DNA of 64,000 nucleotides, taken from the NCBI GenBank assembly GCA_019915015.1, contig JAHBBC010000001.1, forward strand, positions 2,976,001-3,040,000, written 5' to 3'. Shown piece by piece: positions 24,091 through 36,800 of the stretch. The position numbers were made by a program, and so were the translations under genes. The DNA is from Auriscalpium vulgare (Eukaryota; Basidiomycota; Agaricomycetes; Russulales; Auriscalpiaceae). Position 1 is the first letter of the stretch, and every line of letters starts with the position of its first letter. The notes under the pieces were generated by a model, which had not been told where the DNA came from, did no database searches, and saw nothing but the letters and a program-made list of their open reading frames with translations.

Positions 24091-27000
24091 ATGAAGGCCC
24101 TCCTCCGTAAAAAGCCGCCCCAGGACTCTACCAAGCCCCCGCCTGCCCGGTCCTCGCCAAAGCCAACACCGGCGCCTTCTGGGGAACCGCCTCTCTACGC
24201 ACGCTTTGCGACGAGCAAATCGGCACAGGATGTCGTGGGCAAGCCGCGTCTCGTCGTGTCGGGACCCATGCCGCTGGGCAAGCCGGGACGCGTCGCAGCA
24301 CAAGCCGCGGTCGATGAGCGCAAACGCAAGGACGATGCGGAAGAGAGGCGGCGCGAGGGCAGGATGTCGCCAGTGAAGCAGCAGGATCCCTTTGCCATGT
24401 GGACGGCGCCGGCTGCGGCGCAGACAGCGGCGACGACCACTGCGCCGCTTGCACAGCGCATGCCAGTGGCAGCACCGTCTCGTGAGTACCAAGGCAATGC
24501 CTAGTGTGCGCGACCTGCGTCTTTGTTGTGCTTACAATGTCTAGAACCTGCGCCCCCACCACCGGCACAGTATCCGCCGCGCACCGCATCCACCGCTCGG
24601 GGAAGTCAACCGTCCCAGCTCGCGACACCCCCGCCCAGGCAGGTGGCCCAACCCAAGTCGGGGCCGGCGCTATCTACATCGGCGCCGCCCGCTGTCGCAT
24701 CTCGTGAGTCGCCCGCCACCGCCATATGATGTCTTCCTTGCTCACAAGGTATGTTGCATGCTCCCCGGCAGCAGATTCATTGGCACAGCCGCTACCATTG
24801 CTGGCCGGATCCGCCGCAACGGGAGCGCCATTTCAAAATGCGCGCGATGCCCTCCCCTCGCCCCCGACATCCCCCTTATCACGGCCTGTGCGAGGCACCA
24901 CAGCGACGCCACCGCGCTCGACAGTGTCGTCCATAATATCACCACGTTCGACCAAAGGCGAGCTGCCCGCTCTGCCCGTACTCGAGCTTGACAGTGCTGC
25001 TCCCATCGCTAAACATTCACAGTCCCCGACGCGGGTATCTGTCGCTTCTCCTTCTCCACACGCGACTCCTCTGGTCCCCGATCGTAGTAAGGTGCGGTCA
25101 CGTCTTGCTCAACTCCGAATTTTGGGCTTCCCAAAGTGCCATATCGTTGCCTTTTGTCTACTTTTCAAGTCACCAGGCTCCGTCATTGCCTGTCACATTC
25201 GTTCACAGCGCTTTTCACGACTTCTTTCAAGCACTATGCTGACCGATCCTGTCCTTTAGAACGATGCGCCGCCGCCCAACGTCTATGTTGGATCCGCATC
25301 GAGTGGGCCTGGAGACTCGACGAGACCCTCTGCACCTACAAGTGCACTTCCTTCCCAGAAAACGAACCAGGCGAGTGTCTTCGCATGCTGATGGCACCGC
25401 TCGAAGCGAGCGTAGAGAAGGTGTCCCCGCGTTCATAACGGATTAATAACTGCCTTCTCATAGGTGCTGCCCGAAAATGAGCCTCCGACCAAGACTCCGA
25501 GACAGAGCGCATATAACGACTCCCCTGCGTCATCACATACATCTCTCCCAACCCCCGCTATGGCCACCAAATTCCTACCACCAACGCCAGTCTACTCCCC
25601 AGCATCGCCCAGCAGGAGGTCGGTGCAGTCTCCGGTCAAAGAGGTCAGCTCGCGCGATGGCCCAGCTTCCGTCCACTCGCCTGCACCGTCGCCTACGCGC
25701 CAGGTACCCAACCAGACGCCGATGCACGCCTGGGATGGCCGTCAGCGCATACAGCTCGACGCCCCAGCCTCGCAGCCCGTGCGGCGAGGGTCGCAGGCGC
25801 ATCCTCCCGGCGCTGGTCGGCCGCGCATTTTCGCGTCACAGGCAGAGGCACCAGCTGCAGCGGTACCGGCGCGACGTGGGCCGCTCATCTTCGCATCTGG
25901 AGATCAGCAAGAACATCGCCGCGAAGCCGCCTCGGCTTCTCGCACTCACACGAACGGCGCGATCGCGGCCCAGCTACGTAACGGGTTTGGGAACGCGCCT
26001 GCCGCTTCTAGAGTGGGCGAGGCGAACGCGGACGCAATATCAAGACCGCTGCTCAGGCAGACCTCGCGGAATGGCGTCGTTGCTCGCGATGTCGACGAGC
26101 CTCGCGGTACAGGGCATGACCAATCTCCCGCGCAGACCGCGCGCCAGCAAGACGTCCAGTCGCCGAACCGGCAGTCTCGTCGCATCGCTGTCCAGCCCGA
26201 ACCCACGTCGTCGCAGGAAGATGGCGCGTCGCAATCGACCCATCATCATCTGCGGAAAGCCAGCAAAGTTTCAGGCGGCGTCCGAGCATCCGTCGATCTT
26301 CCCTATGGCGGCCGTGAGACGAGCCCGTCTCGCCGCTCTGTCGCCCACGACGAACTCTCCTCCCCACCTCCTCGCGCTCGCAAGTTGAGCAGAACCCGTC
26401 GGACCATCTCTTCTGCCCAGTCGTCAGACATGGACGAAAGTGCGGTATCTGACCGGCGGTCCTCGAAGCGGATGCCCTCAAGACATCGCCCAATCACGCC
26501 CGTCTCCCCGACCTCACAGCCGCTACCGCCGCTCGCTCCGCCAGCCGAAATACAGCCTCAACGTGTTTCTCGGAAGAGCTCGAACGCTCCGTCTGTGGCT
26601 GAACCCTTGGAGATGCCGCCTTCCGTTCCAGAGAAGCCTAAAACGCGCTCTGTTCATGGAGACGTCCGCGCGTCTGCTAGCGACTTGGTGTCTCTTGACA
26701 CGCGCAGTGACGGCGTGCGGACACCCGTCAAAGAGGATCCCTATGTTGCCGCGCGAACCATTCCTGATGAGGCAACCGCCGACGGGCATAGGCGCTCCCA
26801 AGGCCGCGAGGTTGATAACGTTCCGGAGGTGCGCCCGCGACATCTGCCCACTCCCCCTTCCCCAGAGGAATACTCCCAAGCGCGCGCACGACGGCGAGGG
26901 ACCTGGCTCGAGAAGATGCCCCCGCAGGAGGTTGCCGACATCGCGCAGGAAACGCTGCCGACGTTCTACCCATTATCGCGGCACCTGCAAGAGCCTGGTC

Positions 27001-28578
27001 CCTTGGCAGCTCTTCTGAACTATCTCTCGTTCTACGACTGGCTTATGCTATCAAACATCAGCAAGGAAATTCGGAATGTGCTAAACGAGAAGAAATACTT
27101 GCATGATGAGGTCCTGGAGCGATTCCTAGGGACGATCGGATACTCGCGGTGGATGTGGCCGATCCAGGAGCCGATCCGGCTGTCGTTGAGGGAGCTGTAT
27201 GCCTACATGCGCGGAGTTAGTCTGCCCACGCACGAGTACGCGCACACGGCATCTGCGGTGCTCGCAGACCCTGCCTCGCAGGAGAACCAGGAGCTCGCAC
27301 GCAACCTGAAGAAGGCAACGCGGGCCTACACCCGTGTGGTTCTGCGTCTGCGTGCGCAGGCGGAGGCTGAAGCTGAACAGCTCGCTGCGTTCCGGCGCGC
27401 AATGCCTGCGCCACCCTCGAATGGGAACGGACGCTCGCATCATGCCAGCGGGCCACCGCCGTCGTGGAGCGCACATGCAGCTATGGGGCATCGCGCTCTA
27501 TCCCGCCAAGGTAGCCGTGCGCCGTCGCCAACCAACTCAGCGTGGTCACACAGCACCTCCCAAGTCCACTTGCCCATGACATCACCCTCCGAACGCAATG
27601 GCTCACCTTCAGCGTTGACTCCTCGATTTCGCTCGCCATTGTTCCGAATGCGCCGCGCGCCGCTTCTTCAAGTTTTCGTGCCTTCGCCGGACGGAGACTG
27701 GCTTTCGGATTCGAGCTTGCTAGAGTGCGAGGCTGAACTCAAGAAAGCCGGGATCTTGGGCTTTCTGCGACCAGGCGACGTCGTTTGGGACACGGCGGTA
27801 GGAGACGAGGGCAATGTAGGGCGGTTGGTGTGGGACGGGCGGTATCTCATCGTACGTTCTTCTCGCCGCCATCAATGATTGCGTACGTGCTCATGGGGAT
27901 CCGCAGGATTTGGAGTACACGTATTCCCAGATCGGTGACCTGCCTCGTTACCTCCCGACGCTCGCTTTCCCGCCGTCGTACTTCCATCGTGTGATACGCA
28001 TCGCAGGCGACAAGAACCCTATATGTTATATCGACGTGCGGTTCTGGGCAGACGAAATCGCAGCCAACCTGCAGCTCCTGCAGGACCGCGTGAAGACCGA
28101 AACGTGAGTGCTCCAGTCGCATTGATGGCATGTGGATGCTGATTTACGTATGTTCGTCGACGCAGCCCGCAAGGGAATTACCATACTGTTGTGCGCTGGG
28201 TGCATCGCTCGTCCTTTACTATCCGCCCACCGCAGACTGTGCAGACGCCGATGCTCATGATGCCGACGAAGGAGCGGCGTGGGGTCGATCCAGGGTGGTA
28301 CGGGATGGTCGTTGTGGAGGCGGAGGGCACGAATGAGGGCCTAGAGGATCTGCAGGAGCGCTGTCAAGGCGGGTTCCCGCCGCGCGCGGGTGCGCAAAGC
28401 GTGGCGTCGCGCAAGGGCGAGCGGGAGCGGACAGTGTGGCGGATTCTGCGAGAGCGAAGGTAGGTTTTGGACGCTCCCTTCGTTGCACGTCTTGCTGATC
28501 GATTGGGCTTTTTTTCGCAGTCGTCCGGGGGAGATATGGATACGTGCTGTTATACACAAGGAGCGTCTCATGTCGTGA
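24091..28578 (+). CDS. Large disordered protein with F-box-like segment and conserved C-terminal region
   Basis: Starts MKALLRKKPPQDSTKPPPAR and runs through about eight exons to RPGEIWIRAVIHKERLMS; probably well over 1,100 residues. The first ~750 residues are Pro/Ser/Arg-rich and low-complexity. Around genomic 26960-27200 there is an ordered block: TFYPLSRHLQEPGPLAALLN, YLSFYDWLMLSNISKEIR and KYLHDEVLERFLGTIGY, which looks like an F-box-type helical motif. A second ordered block follows after 27655: LLQVFVPSPDGDWLSDSSLL, LEYTYSQIGDLPRYLP, SYFHRVIRIAGDKNP and TVVRWVHRSSFTIRPPQ, then PGWYGMVVVEAEGTNEGL. I recognise the pattern as fungal-conserved but cannot name it. If the F-box reading is right, it would be a Skp1-Cul1 substrate adaptor. 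Internal introns keep frame across the disordered part. Confidence 0.7.
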
Positions 28579-29016
28579 TGGACTAGCTCGTGGACGATGC
28601 ATGCTGGCATGCCCAACTGTCTCGTACTTATTGTACGCCTCTGGTGTTACCTCTGTTATTATCGTGGCTGCTGTACTCACATAGACTGTATATACCTTAC
28701 TTACCTTACGGACTCTGACGCTGGCTGCCTACAGTGTGCTTCGGACATCCACGTCACTAGTTTCGAATGCGTAACATATAAACGATACCAACTGCCTCGG
28801 AGTGGAGGCAGGCATTCCCAGGTACAGGTCTACTCGAACCTCACGCACGTTCATCACTTTTATTACTGGCAGCTGTATTCTGAGCTATAGGTAGGTATCG
28901 ATATGTATCAATCATGGCGGGTATGTTTGTTGAGTGGTATTGTAGTAGCATTCAGAACATCGGTCGCAAATGAGCCGCAGAAATCGGGAGAAGGATGGAA
29001 AACGTGTCTGAGGCGA

Positions 29017-29991
29017 TCAGCGACGGCGTCTTTTCTTCTGTCCATAGTCGTCGTCGTCGTCGTCGGCGTAGTCGCTCTCCTCATCGACATCCGACCTGGT
29101 GCGCGCCCGCGCCCGCTTTGCGCCAACACGCTTCACGTTCCTCGCAGGCTGCCTCCCCCTCGGCGGCACCCATTCGTCCCCAGGCGGCCTCGCTTCGCCC
29201 TCGCACTCGTACCGGAACGACACCGTCGTCTTCACGTGCCCCACAACACCCGGGCCTGTGAGTTGCTGGCGCTCCTGGTGCTCGCGCGCGACCGCGTATG
29301 CGATGCTCGGATGCCCCGTCGTCGGCAGCTCGCGCGGCGGGACCTCTGCACGGAAGCCAAAGCGGTGCAGCGTCTCGAGGTGGTCTTGCAGGCGCAGCGC
29401 CTGCGCGAGCGCGGCGCGCTCCACGCGCGGCATAGGGGAAGGAGGCGGCGAACGTTCGGCGGCGCGCTGAAGGAATTCAGCGAGCCCAGGCACGTCAACG
29501 TCGATGGCCTCTAAGCCGGCGGGGGGCTGCCAGCCGGAGAGCAGCGGAGCAGTGGAGGAGGAAGAGGACGGCGTGGGAGATGGAGTGAGCAGTGAAGGGC
29601 AGGCGGGCACCTCAGGGAAGTACGAGGGGGAGTGGGACTTAAAGGATCTCGTTGCCGAGGAGTGGGAGCGGGAAGATAGGCGGCCGAAGTCATACGGGAG
29701 CAGGGAGAGCTCGGACAGGCTGGGGAGGCTTATTGGTCCCGGGTGAGCGCGTCGTTGGAGAGTACTTTGCTTCGAGGCATTGGGTAGAGTGGGTATGGTG
29801 GGGGCAGACAAAATTCGGAGCTGGGGAGGCAGGACCAAGTCGCAGGAGGGGCTGCGGCTGAGGGAAAACGAGCGCAGGGTAGAGCTGGAGTCTTGAGCTT
29901 GACTGGGCGGCCTTCCTTTGTACAACGTGCCAGCCGACGGGTCTTCCCCGTGAGTGGAACAACTCCTCGAGCTTTCGCCTGTGCCAGACAT
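29017..29991 (-). CDS. Unrecognised single-exon protein, probably nuclear
   Basis: 324 residues without introns, starting MSGTGESSRSCSTHGEDPSA. The first half is Ser/Pro-rich. The middle has a helical stretch, GLEAIDVDVPGLAEFLQRAA, and ERAALAQALRLQDHLETLHR. Then GHVKTTVSFRYECEGEARPP leads into a basic-acidic tail: RNVKRVGAKRARARTR, a run of aspartates encoded by a GTC repeat near 29046-29070, and a final KKRRRR. The bipartite basic clusters suggest nuclear import. No catalytic motif; function unknown. It is convergent with the large gene ending at 28578. Confidence 0.65.
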   Translation of the reverse strand: MSGTGESSRSCSTHGEDPSAGTLYKGRPPSQAQDSSSTLRSFSLSRSPSCDLVLPPQLRILSAPTIPTLPNASKQSTLQRRAHPGPISLPSLSELSLLPYDFGRLSSRSHSSATRSFKSHSPSYFPEVPACPSLLTPSPTPSSSSSTAPLLSGWQPPAGLEAIDVDVPGLAEFLQRAAERSPPPSPMPRVERAALAQALRLQDHLETLHRFGFRAEVPPRELPTTGHPSIAYAVAREHQERQQLTGPGVVGHVKTTVSFRYECEGEARPPGDEWVPPRGRQPARNVKRVGAKRARARTRSDVDEESDYADDDDDDYGQKKRRRR

Positions 29992-30361
29992 CGAGATGGA
30001 CTAGACAAGACGTATTGTGGATACAGAGGATATTCGGGGCGGGAGACGTCCGGGTCAGGGCTAGAGACAGGGCGCCCGGAGATGGGATTTGGAAAGAGGA
30101 AGCTATGAGAGGGTGACGACCACCTCAGAGCATATATAAATCCCAAAGTGTCTCAGACTGGTTTGAATTCCAATATTGCGCAGTCCAAATTGCACGGTGA
30201 AACATGTATGCAATGCTATGATTTGGTACAACATCAGAGGCGCTCGCTATGAGGTACCTACCGCGAAACCATGCGTGGACGTTGGAAAGAGAGAAGCGTA
30301 CATCGTATTCATGTGACATGCAACCCTTCTCTAGTCCTTGGAGGAACGATGACTCTATCCA

Positions 30362-31455
30362 CTAGTCAGCCGCCAGCTCAAGCTTGATCTTCGCAATGGC
30401 AGCCGCTGGATTCAAGCCCTTGGGGCACGTGCGAGAGCCTGGACACAGCGTCAGGGCATGCTTACACAGTGGACATGATGTAGACGCACAGTTGAAGATC
30501 GTGTGACACCGGTACAAGCTCATCTCATTCTGGAGCTTCTCCTTGCGATGTGCGCCATATGAGTCCTGGTGAGGTACAGGTTAGCTGCCTCACGGCAAAT
30601 GCATGTTCATATGCTTACTCGAGAGTCAGCAATCCAGCGATAGGCCTGCATGAGGGTAGCGGGGCCGAGGTACTCGTCCTGGTTCCACCAGTAGCTCGGG
30701 CACGAAGTTGAGCAGCAGGCGCAAAGAATGCACTCGTAGAGGCCGTCGAGCTTACGGCGATCCTCTGGCGACTGCAGGAACTCGCCTTGCGCAGGAGGAT
30801 TGTCGTTCTGGAGGTAGGGCTCGATTGACTTGTATTGCTTGTAGAAGAGCGTGAGGTCCGGGACGAGGTCCTTCACAACGTACACTGGCAAAAGCTATCA
30901 GAACCACACTCTGGACGTCGAGACGCAACGATGTACGCACTATGCGGTAGAGGGTAGATCTTCGTGTCCTTCGATTCGTTTCGGTCGATTCTGCAGAGGC
31001 AGGCGAGGGTGTTTTGGCCATTGATGTTCATGGCACACGAGCCGCAGATACCCTCACGGCAGGACCGTCGAAATGTGAGCGTTGGATCCATCTCATTCTT
31101 GATTTTGATGATCGCGTCCAACACCTGCACGAAACCAAACGTGTCAGGAGGATGTTATGCGGGGTAAGGTAATGACGCACCATAGGACCGCACTCGTTAA
31201 GGTCGATGGTATAGGACTGCAGTGTAGGTTGCTTTTCCGGCTCATCTGGATTCTACACGAGATAGAATGAGTCGCTGCTGCCAGCTCGTCGTACAGGCTG
31301 GCGCGCACCCAACGATATATCTTGAACTCCTTGTTCACGGGCTGTTTCTCCACTGCAACAGCCTGTCGTGCCGCCGCCGAGGAGGCAAAGCCGCGCACGG
31401 CTGCCGACCTGAGGGTCAGAGGCTTGAAAATGGACCTCGCCACGAGAGCCTGCAT
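30362..31455 (-). CDS. SDH2: Succinate dehydrogenase iron-sulphur subunit, mitochondrial
   Basis: Electron-transfer subunit of respiratory complex II in the mitochondrial inner membrane. ATG 31455 gives [20 protein letters not shown] and [11 protein letters not shown], an Arg/Ser-rich mitochondrial presequence. After introns come the [2Fe-2S] ferredoxin-like domain, [20 protein letters not shown] and [10 protein letters not shown], then [19 protein letters not shown]. Cluster motifs follow: [19 protein letters not shown] ([4Fe-4S]) and [12 protein letters not shown] joined by an intron to [10 protein letters not shown] ([3Fe-4S]). It ends [11 protein letters not shown]. All cluster cysteines are present, as is the His after YRC that lies at the quinone/carboxin site. 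At least five short introns. The start is divergent from the SDR at 32293. Confidence 0.96.
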
Positions 31456-32292
31456 GGTGAGAGGGAGAGATGTAGGGAGAGCACTGTGATGGGCCCCGGC
31501 CAGTCGAGAGCTCACTGCAGCTGTCGCGTGAATTCGGGGCAGCGTCCGGCCGGCCCCCGCCGTTCAAAATCCGGGCCAATCACGAGCTCCCACTTTGTCC
31601 CCGTCGGCCGTCGACAGCCGCGGGACCACTCGTCCAGCCTTTGCTTCCGCTCGCGAACTTCAACTATAGCTGGTCGGTTAGGCTTAGTAAGTACCGTTTC
31701 TCTGATAGCTTCGTTTTCTATCAGCAACTATTGTAGGCATGGCCAGTGGGCCTTTCAAGCATGTTTCGTAGCTCTCGCTTGCCCTGGCACGGGCATATCT
31801 GGCTGTGAATTACTCAGACTACTGGACGACAGGAACTCAAATCATCTTGTTTCCCGCTCTCTGAGGTCGTCTTATGTCTAGGAGTCCCGATGCCTAGGCT
31901 CAATCATGACATTCGGGACGCCCTCGCTGCTTGACGAACACCGGAGGGTCAGATGCTCTGCCCACGCTGGCCTATGCGTCGTTTTGGGATTGCTATGTTG
32001 CCCAATGATTTCTCATACTTACCTCCTGCAACTCATCGACAGGTATACAAGTTCCGTGTCGATTCCGATCCCATGGGGGCTTTCAATACTGCCTCCCTTA
32101 TCAATGGACGCTGAAGCCACATACTCACATACTTGTCATGTCCTTGGGGTCGGATTTCCTACGGAACATAGCTTTGTTGCACTTCCATTGCGCTGTCGTT
32201 GCCTAGCAAATTAACCCATGTGGCTATAAAACACCTCCCTTTCTGCAGCCCTCCTTCCTCAGCCCATTGCACCCAATTTCACCATACACGAC
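31456..32292. other. Divergent promoter region SDH2 / SDR paralogue C
   Basis: 837 bp between two divergent starts. GTAGGCATGGCCAGTGGGCC and several AATCATGACATTC-like motifs are visible, but no known operator. No gene recognised. Confidence 0.5.
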
Positions 32293-33537
32293 ATGTCGAC
32301 CTCGTCCAAAGGCGTTGCCCTCGTCACCGGCGCAGCCCAAGGCATTGGGCAGGCCATTGCTCTGCGTCTCGCATCCGATGGGTTTGACGTTGCGGTAAAC
32401 GACATCTCGGCCAACAAAGACGGTCTTTCCTCCGTAGTGCAAGAAATCAAGGCGACGGGCCGGCGTGGACATCAATTCATTGCCGATATCTCCCAGGAGG
32501 GGCAGGTTGTCGCCATGATCGAAGATGTCGTTAAGACGCTTGGTGGCCTGGACGTTGTATGTAACTGACATATGGCGCGATCTACCGCCAGTCTCTCAGC
32601 CTTTCTCTGCGCAGTTCGTTGCCAACGCAGGCATAGCAATTATGGCTCCTGTCGCAGAAAGTACGTAAATACATCCATCCATACTTTCTAGTCTAGCTCT
32701 ACTGACGGGCCCTTGATTCAGCCGATGTCGAGGACTTTGACAGAGTCCTCTCTGTCAACGTGCGGGGCACTTTCTTGGGGTACAAACACGCCGTCAGGCA
32801 AATGGCGAAGCAAGGCCGTGGAGGGCGCATCATCGGTTCGTGTCATCGGTATTGTGAACGAAGTCTTCTTCTTTCAACTGACGCACTCTTACTCACGATC
32901 AGGAGCGAGCGCGTCAGCCGGGAAGACAGGTGCGGTTACTGGCGGCTCACGTCAGTATCTTGTTTGATACATCCGGGTCTTCAGGTGTGGCCGGCATCTC
33001 CGCGTACTCTGCCAGCAAGTTTGCCATTCGCGGCCTCACTCAGAGCGCTGGTTTGTACCCCGTCTTTCGAAATGAAATTATCTAATTACGTCCATCTCAG
33101 CACAGGAATTTGGCCAAATCGGCATCACGGTAAATGCGTATGCACCTGGCTTCGTGAAGACGGCGATGCGTCTGTCATCTGCTTCCCAGTTGCCGTGTCC
33201 CTGCACTGCTGAACTCACCTATCCTGTAGACGATGCACATGAGGAGAGTATCGGTTTGAAGGAGGGCGAACTTCATGACCATGTGTGTCAGCACAATTTC
33301 TGTGCCCATATTGATCCTCACAGTTGTCGTCCCGACTCCCCAGGTCCTCAAGGCGTCGGCGCTTCGCAGGATCACTGAGCCAGAGGACGTCGCGTCCCTT
33401 GTATCGTTCCTAGCGTCAAAGGACGGTGCAATCATCACCGGTCAGACGGTACGTTACGTGCTTTGTTCCTGTCCATCTGTGATATATCGAAGGAAATGCG
33501 ACAGATCAACGTCGACGGCGGGAAAGAATTTGATTGA
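32293..33537 (+). CDS. Acetoin/diacetyl-reductase-like SDR, dispersed paralogue C
   Basis: Third member of the family at 16.2-19.0 kb, on the opposite strand 13 kb away. ATG 32293: MSTSSKGVALVTGAAQGIGQ, then ASDGFDVAVNDISANKDGLS. Exons join through [73 protein letters not shown] (YxxxK), GITVNAYAPGFVKTAM and RITEPEDVASLVSFLASKDG. It ends INVDGGKEFD and TGA. Cofactor motif, NAG, Ser region, Tyr and Lys are all intact. Intron positions match paralogues A and B, so the three arose by duplication after intron gain. Likely a cytosolic small carbonyl reductase; substrate unproven. Confidence 0.85.
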
Positions 33538-33844
33538 TGGCAGAAATCAGGGAGACGAGGATTCGACAAGGATGGGACAAGTTCTTTCTGACTGTATGTA
33601 GCTCTCAGAGCCTATCGGTTTGTACAGTATGTTTGGCCAACAAAGTGAAGAGTTTCAGCGGTTGATGGTGATGCCAGTATCTGATAACTTGGTGAGATGC
33701 TCGCCTAATGCCAGCCAATGAGAGGGGCCTCCCCGCGCCCGCTGTCCCGGGACAGGCGCGTCTGATGCAGGCCTTGACATTGATACAGCACCGCGTCTAG
33801 CTGGCCTCGACGTCCATGCGCGCACCGGATTCCCTCCCTTGACG
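33538..33844. other. Short intergenic region
   Basis: 307 bp between the SDR stop and the BEACH-protein start; promoter and leader of the latter. No further gene. Confidence 0.5.
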
Positions 33845-36800
33845 ATGTTCAGCGCCCTCCTTACCCCCCTGCGCGCACGCTTTGACACCTCCCCTCGTAT
33901 CGACGCGCAGCCCACACCTGATGAGCAGGATGTCGCACCAGAGGACTTTGCACGCGACGTGCTCATTGAGCTCATGCGCAATGCGGTAGAGAAGCTCAAG
34001 ACAACGGAGGACGTGCGATCGAAACTCGAGGTGCGTTGTAAAGGTCGTGAGAGGTCGGCAGACAACTCAACGTGTACAGGTGCTGTCGGAGGTTCACAGA
34101 ATCATGCTTGAGGATGCCGTGACGAAGGACGTCTTTCGCGAGATGGATGGCTTTCTGGCAATCATGAGCACCCTTTCGACGTTGCATGCCCCACGCGAAG
34201 GGCCTGTATCGGAACCGGAGGAACAAGTCCTCCACGAGATGATTGAGGGCGCCCGCCTCGTGTTCTTCATCGCTTCTGAAGCAATGGACGATGACGAGGT
34301 GAATTCTCTGTACTTCCAGGTGTGTGTGCTTCTTTCTTCCTTTGCGTGTACCTGCGCTGATGCCGAGCAGCAACACGTGGGATACGACTCATTCGCAAGA
34401 GCTTTGCATCCACTGGTAGCCGACCCGAAAGTCGAAGACCACATTCTCGGCTTTCTCTTCGGGTTGTCCATCCACGACTTTTCTGTCTCGAGCATCTTTT
34501 TCTCTCTACGGGGCGCAAAGTACGAGGACCTGGACGACCAAATCAGCCAGGTCGAAATTCGTCTGGGCCTCATATCACAACCCGGCGCACTACGGGTGCT
34601 CTTAGACTTTCTACCGGAATTCTCAGATGACTCGACACTGCACTACGTTGTGTACAAGCTGCTGGATCGAATGTCTGCGCTGAGCCATAGAAACAAGATC
34701 ATTCTCTGCGACTTGGCCATGCTTGGCCCTCTCTTCCGGGACTTCCACGACAAGACATGCGAGACACTGCCCAGCCAAGAACGCCGGGTCCTGCAAAAGC
34801 TCTTGCGCCGGGTGCTTGATTTGGGTGCCACGACGAACGACACGCGCACCATCTTCCAAAAGGCAACGAACGAGGACGGGTCGCTGAATGCCGATGTATT
34901 GGACATCATCCGAGCTGGGATCAAGGCCCGATGGCCGGACCACTTCTCCATGGAGAAGCGTTCAGCGTTGAATTTCACCGACGACGCAGTGAAGGGCTTG
35001 CCTGCGACGGGGTTCACACTTCTGGTAAGCTGCGTCGATATCCTGACAGGTTGGAGGCTCATCACTAGAGGCAAACAGATCTGGCTATGGATCGAGAAGT
35101 ACCCGACGCACAAGCCCCAGCCTATCTTCAGCTTCCGTCTTCCTTCGCGGACACTCTTTAGTCTCAAAATACGCACAGATGGTCGTCTCGAGCTGTGGAG
35201 CTTTGGACAGCAGGTCCCTGGCGTAGTGACGAAGGCCAGTTTTCCCAGAGGACGGTGGTTCCACATCAGCGTTATTCATTATCCGCATAGAGGGACGAAC
35301 CCCTCACTAAGTGCGCAATTCTTGCTATGAGAGCGCCGACGGTTGCTGACTTGTCCCTGCAGGATTCTTCGTTGATGGCGTGCTGATTGACTTAGTAAAT
35401 TGGGCGTATCCCAAGCCCGATACATCATTTCAGGTCGGGACGTATATGATCGGTGACGATTCGGAAGATGCCCATATGAGTTGGTGCGTTGCGTCGGCGA
35501 CCATGCTTTCAAAACCTCTTGGTACGATTCCCATGATCTTTCATCCCTTGCTACCATTTATGACTGTAATCGACGCGTAGGCGACCATCTTCCCCGCTTC
35601 ATTCATCATCTGGGCCCGCGCTATAACGCTACGTACCAGTCTCAGGAGCTTGTCAAGTTTCTGACCTACGAAGCGTCCACGTCGTTGAACATATTTCTCT
35701 CGAACCTCACGGCCAAGAACGGCCTGCCACCGGACGCTGTGGCACTTCTCCGTGCCATAAAGGATGGTATCGGAATTGACGAGACCTCCGTAGTATTCTC
35801 TTTCAGCCCGTCGGCATATCGTGATACGCTTCGAGACGGCCGCCCGACATTGCAGCGCTTTTCTAAAGACGGGGATGTCGTCGTTACTCGTGCACGCTGT
35901 GTGGACATAGCGATGTGGGAGATCGGCGGTGCGGGAGTGCCCCTGCGTCTCGTGCAGCTCGCCAATGTAAGTTGTGCGTCTCTCTACACGGCGTCTATAC
36001 TGATAAAATATCGCACCATGCAGAGCCCGCATGAGCTCTCTCGAACGCTTGGCATATTGACGGACGGGTTGAAGAATAATTGGCAAAATTCGGAAGATAT
36101 GGAACGCATTCGTATGTTGGTATGTATTGTCCGGAGAGTGTGCGCGCTGATGCTCTCTATCCGCCAGGTGGCTACGAGATCCTGGCATCTATCCTGAGGA
36201 CCAAGAGTGAGATCATCAACATGACAAGCTTCGAAACCCTGTTCGAGTTCTTGGGCATGAACTTCCGCACACCAGAGTCAGTCTTTCCACTTCATGGCTG
36301 GTATTAGCGCGCACTAATAATGCGCATATCCAGTCACTCAACGATCACGAACATTGTCGCATATCGTGCCGTCGCTCTTGATTTCGAGCTGTGGTCCCGC
36401 ACACGCGAAGAAATCCAGCGTGTGCACCTTGAGCACTTCGTGACGCTTGCCCAGTCCAGCAAATACCAGCGCTTCAACTTGAAACAGCGATTGTCACACG
36501 TTGGCCTCACTCGTCGATTCCTATTTGTCTGGCAAACACCGTGGTACTCAACAAACAGCTCAGGATACCTGCTGGCCGCTCTCGGGGTGATCGTGGAAGT
36601 CACCTTCACGATTGACGAAACCATCAAACCCATTGTGGCATACCTCGCTGCAAACTTGCATGAAGGTCCGTCTCGTCGTCGCGCATCTGTAAGCATCGGC
36701 ATTATTGTTGCTCATAACTCAGTTGACCAGGCGTGTCTGCAATTCCGTCACCAAAATCCGCGATTTCACGGATCGACTACGACAACTCTCGTGAGAAGGC

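Noticed and set aside
29046..29070. GTC trinucleotide repeat as a regulatory repeat
   Set aside because: It encodes the aspartate run of the minus-strand protein at 29017-29991, a sufficient explanation.
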